Source: Gammaproteobacteria bacterium
Lineage (GTDB): Bacteria > Pseudomonadota > Gammaproteobacteria > Chromatiales > Chromatiaceae
DNA length: 6,953 nt
Direction of reading: 5' to 3'
Assembly: GCA_030621975.1 (NCBI GenBank)
Contig: JAUXGQ010000076.1
Location: 1 to 6,953 of the forward strand
The notes under the pieces were generated by a model. That model did no database searches, was not told the DNA's origin, and worked only from the letters and a program-made list of their open reading frames with translations. Within the stretch, counting starts at the first letter, position 1; each line of letters begins with the position of its first letter. The translations under genes and the position numbers were made by a program. Shown piece by piece: positions 6,152 through 6,953 of the stretch.

Positions 6152-6622
6152 CTACGGGCACCCATTGTCGGCGTCGCGGCAGCAGCCCTCGGCATTGTCA
6201 TCGCAACAGCCCTCGGCATTGTCATCGCAGCAGCCATCGGCATTGTCATCGCAGCAGCCCTCGGTATTGTCATCGCAGCAGCCCTGGTCATTCTCACCAC
6301 TGTCGCCCTCGGCATTGTCATCGCAGCAGCCCTCGGCATTTTCATCGCAGCAGCCCTGATCATTCTCACCACAGTCGCCCTGGGAGCTGTCATTGCAACA
6401 GCCCTCGGCATTTTCATCGCAGCAGCCCTGGTCATTCTCACCACAGTCGGCCTGGTTACTGTCGTCCAGTGCTCCGTCCTGGTTGCTGTCGTCCTGGGAT
6501 GAAAGGCCGGATGTTCCCTCTCCCGATCCCGGGTCATACCCGCCACAGCCCACTCCCAACACGGCCGCGCACGCCAGCGCACCCAACAACCACTTCCATC
6601 TTTCAATTTTCTTACGGTTCAT
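6152..6622 (-). CDS. Small secreted probable lipoprotein with Cys/Asp octapeptide repeats
   Basis: 156 residues; family not recognised. The N-terminus has Lys/Arg (MNRKK) then a hydrophobic stretch WLLGALACAAVLGVGC ending at C26, typical of a lipoprotein signal, although the box LGVGC has Gly at -3 and is not canonical. A Ser/Gly/Asp-rich spacer follows (~27-57). From ~58 to the end the protein is 12 octapeptide units of the type GCCDDNAE, with variants GCCDENAE, GDCGENDQ and GCCRDADN: 21 Cys in about 100 residues, mostly vicinal pairs, with many Asp/Glu and almost no basic residue. Such a chain could bind metal ions or form a disulfide-crosslinked surface layer; both are inference. The start is firm: AAGGAGG lies 6 bases before the ATG at 6622. 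An in-frame ATG at 6658 lacks this. The reverse strand also lacks stops (His/Ser-rich), a by-product of the repeat. Confidence 0.82.
   Translation of the reverse strand: MNRKKIERWKWLLGALACAAVLGVGCGGYDPGSGEGTSGLSSQDDSNQDGALDDSNQADCGENDQGCCDENAEGCCNDSSQGDCGENDQGCCDENAEGCCDDNAEGDSGENDQGCCDDNTEGCCDDNADGCCDDNAEGCCDDNAEGCCRDADNGCP
6155..6451 (-). repeat. 24-base coding tandem repeat with 72-base higher-order period
   Basis: About 12 in-frame units of 24 bases encode the octapeptides of the lipoprotein. The GENDQ variant recurs every third unit at first: plus-strand segments beginning GCCCTG(G/A)TCATTCTCACCAC start at 6281, 6353 and 6425, exactly 72 bases apart. The units nearest the protein C-terminus (6155-6280) are simpler 24-base copies. 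This indicates growth by duplication of both single units and three-unit blocks. Confidence 0.9.
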
Positions 6623-6628
6623 CTCTGT

Positions 6629-6635
6629 CCTCCTT
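6629..6635 (-). promoter_or_regulatory. Strong ribosome binding site of the repeat lipoprotein gene
   Basis: The minus strand reads AAGGAGG, a near-perfect Shine-Dalgarno sequence, with a 6-base spacer to the ATG at 6622. It decides the start in favour of the one giving a lipoprotein signal at the N-terminus. Confidence 0.75.
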
Positions 6636-6674
6636 TCAAGAGCGACATGTTTGAACACTCATAGAAGCAATAAC

Positions 6675-6687
6675 GGTGCCGGGCACC
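6675..6687. repeat. Palindrome GGTGCC-G-GGCACC
   Basis: Perfect six-base arms around one central base, 53-65 bases upstream of the lipoprotein ATG. GGTGCC/GGCACC hairpins are often seen as dispersed REP-like elements in environmental bacteria (recollection, not searched). Alternatively it is an operator for the lipoprotein gene. Confidence 0.45.
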
Positions 6688-6767
6688 TTCCGGCGAACCT
6701 AACGGCTTGATTTTTCTAAGGAATGGGCTTTCCACCACCTCGGTGTCCAGGCAAGTATGCAACCTCC

Positions 6768-6809
6768 AGGTAGCAATTCAGTCCTTTTCCGGGTCCCAGG
6801 CCGCTACCT
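6768..6809. repeat. Inverted repeat AGGTAGC / GCTACCT
   Basis: Perfect 7-base arms at 6768-6774 and 6803-6809 with a 28-base loop that itself contains GGG/CCC runs able to pair. Part of the structured right-edge region. Confidence 0.4.
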
Positions 6810-6850
6810 TGAGTTATCACTTCGGAGAAGACTGAACCCGACTGTACTAC

Positions 6851-6904
6851 TGACCCCGAAAATCTCCGCGTCCCGCGAAGATTTTCTGAGTACTGTGCGG
6901 GTCA
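6851..6904. repeat. Strong imperfect hairpin with outer arms
   Basis: GAAAATCT (6858-6865) pairs with AGATTTTC (6879-6886); after one C/A mismatch, CGCG (6867-6870) pairs with CGCG (6874-6877) around a TCC loop, giving 12 base pairs. An outer pair TGACCC (6851-6856) and GGGTCA (6899-6904) can close the structure with a one-sided 12-base bulge. There is no T tract, so it is not a standard terminator. It could be a noncoding RNA or the end of a mobile or REP-like element. Confidence 0.55.
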
Positions 6905-6953
6905 TTAGGGTTGCAGCGTAGCAAAGCGGAGCAGTACCAGTGAGCGCAGCGAA

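Larger units (their letters stand above)
6659..6953. other. Gene-free region with several inverted repeats at the right edge
   Basis: 295 bases with no open frame worth calling on either strand. It contains a 13-base palindrome, a 7-base inverted pair, a small CTTC/GAAG hairpin (6820-6830), a strong 12-pair hairpin with outer TGACCC/GGGTCA arms, and a GCAGC-rich end. The density of structure suggests a noncoding RNA, a dispersed repeat or the end of a mobile element. No clear promoter for the lipoprotein gene could be found in it. Confidence 0.5.

Noticed and set aside
5959..6654. His/Ser/Arg-rich plus-strand frame (RHCHRSSP repeats)
   Set aside because: It is the reverse strand of the 24-base repeat; no ribosome site, whereas the minus-strand frame has a strong one and a secretion signal.
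6851..6904. Right-edge hairpin as an intrinsic terminator
   Set aside because: No T tract follows the stem on either strand, and no gene ends next to it.
6659..6953. CRISPR array or integron attC site
   Set aside because: No regularly spaced direct repeats with unique spacers, and no paired GTTRRRY/RYYYAAC core sites.

Overview
The window looks like chromosomal DNA from a GC-rich, Gram-negative bacterium of the Myxococcota / former Deltaproteobacteria type. This is inferred from protein style: a PilZ-receiver fusion, a methyl-accepting chemotaxis protein (MCP) with an EGTKAG-type hairpin tip, a membrane-anchored Cys-rich protein with an extensin-like peptidase domain, a TPR protein with a Trp-rich C-terminal membrane anchor, and a Cys/Asp-repeat lipoprotein. 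No rRNA or marker gene fixes the taxon.

Left half (1-3631, minus strand): a chemosensory and c-di-GMP cluster. In transcription order it holds a stand-alone PilZ protein (3631-3332), a membrane MCP (3206-1644), a canonical CheW (1637-1143), a divergent CheW-like protein (1135-680), and a PilZ-receiver fusion that runs off the left edge (683-1). From the MCP on, gene junctions are 6-7 bases or a 4-base ATGA overlap, so these four genes are almost certainly one operon. A sigma70-like promoter (TTGACA, 18 bases, GACAAT) sits just upstream of the MCP. No CheA, CheR or CheB is visible; if present they lie beyond the left edge. The likely logic is that the MCP senses a periplasmic cue, CheW proteins couple it to an unseen kinase, and the PilZ-receiver protein combines phosphorylation with c-di-GMP binding.

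Middle (3632-5852, plus strand): two envelope-protein genes divergent from the cluster. The first encodes a membrane-anchored protein with a 12-Cys module and a C-terminal extensin-like (M15-fold) metallopeptidase domain with its predicted metal ligands. The second encodes a secreted or membrane-anchored TPR-like protein with a C-terminal transmembrane segment. A 261-base gap separates them, so they may be independent units.

Right part (5853-6953): a 299-base convergent intergenic region, then a minus-strand gene for a small probable lipoprotein whose last ~100 residues are 12 octapeptide units of the type GCCDDNAE (21 Cys, very acidic). No recognisable family matches. Beyond it, 6659-6953 holds no gene but has several inverted repeats (a GGTGCC/GGCACC palindrome, a 7-base pair of arms, a strong 12-pair hairpin) and a GCAGC-rich edge, suggesting a structured or dispersed repeat element.
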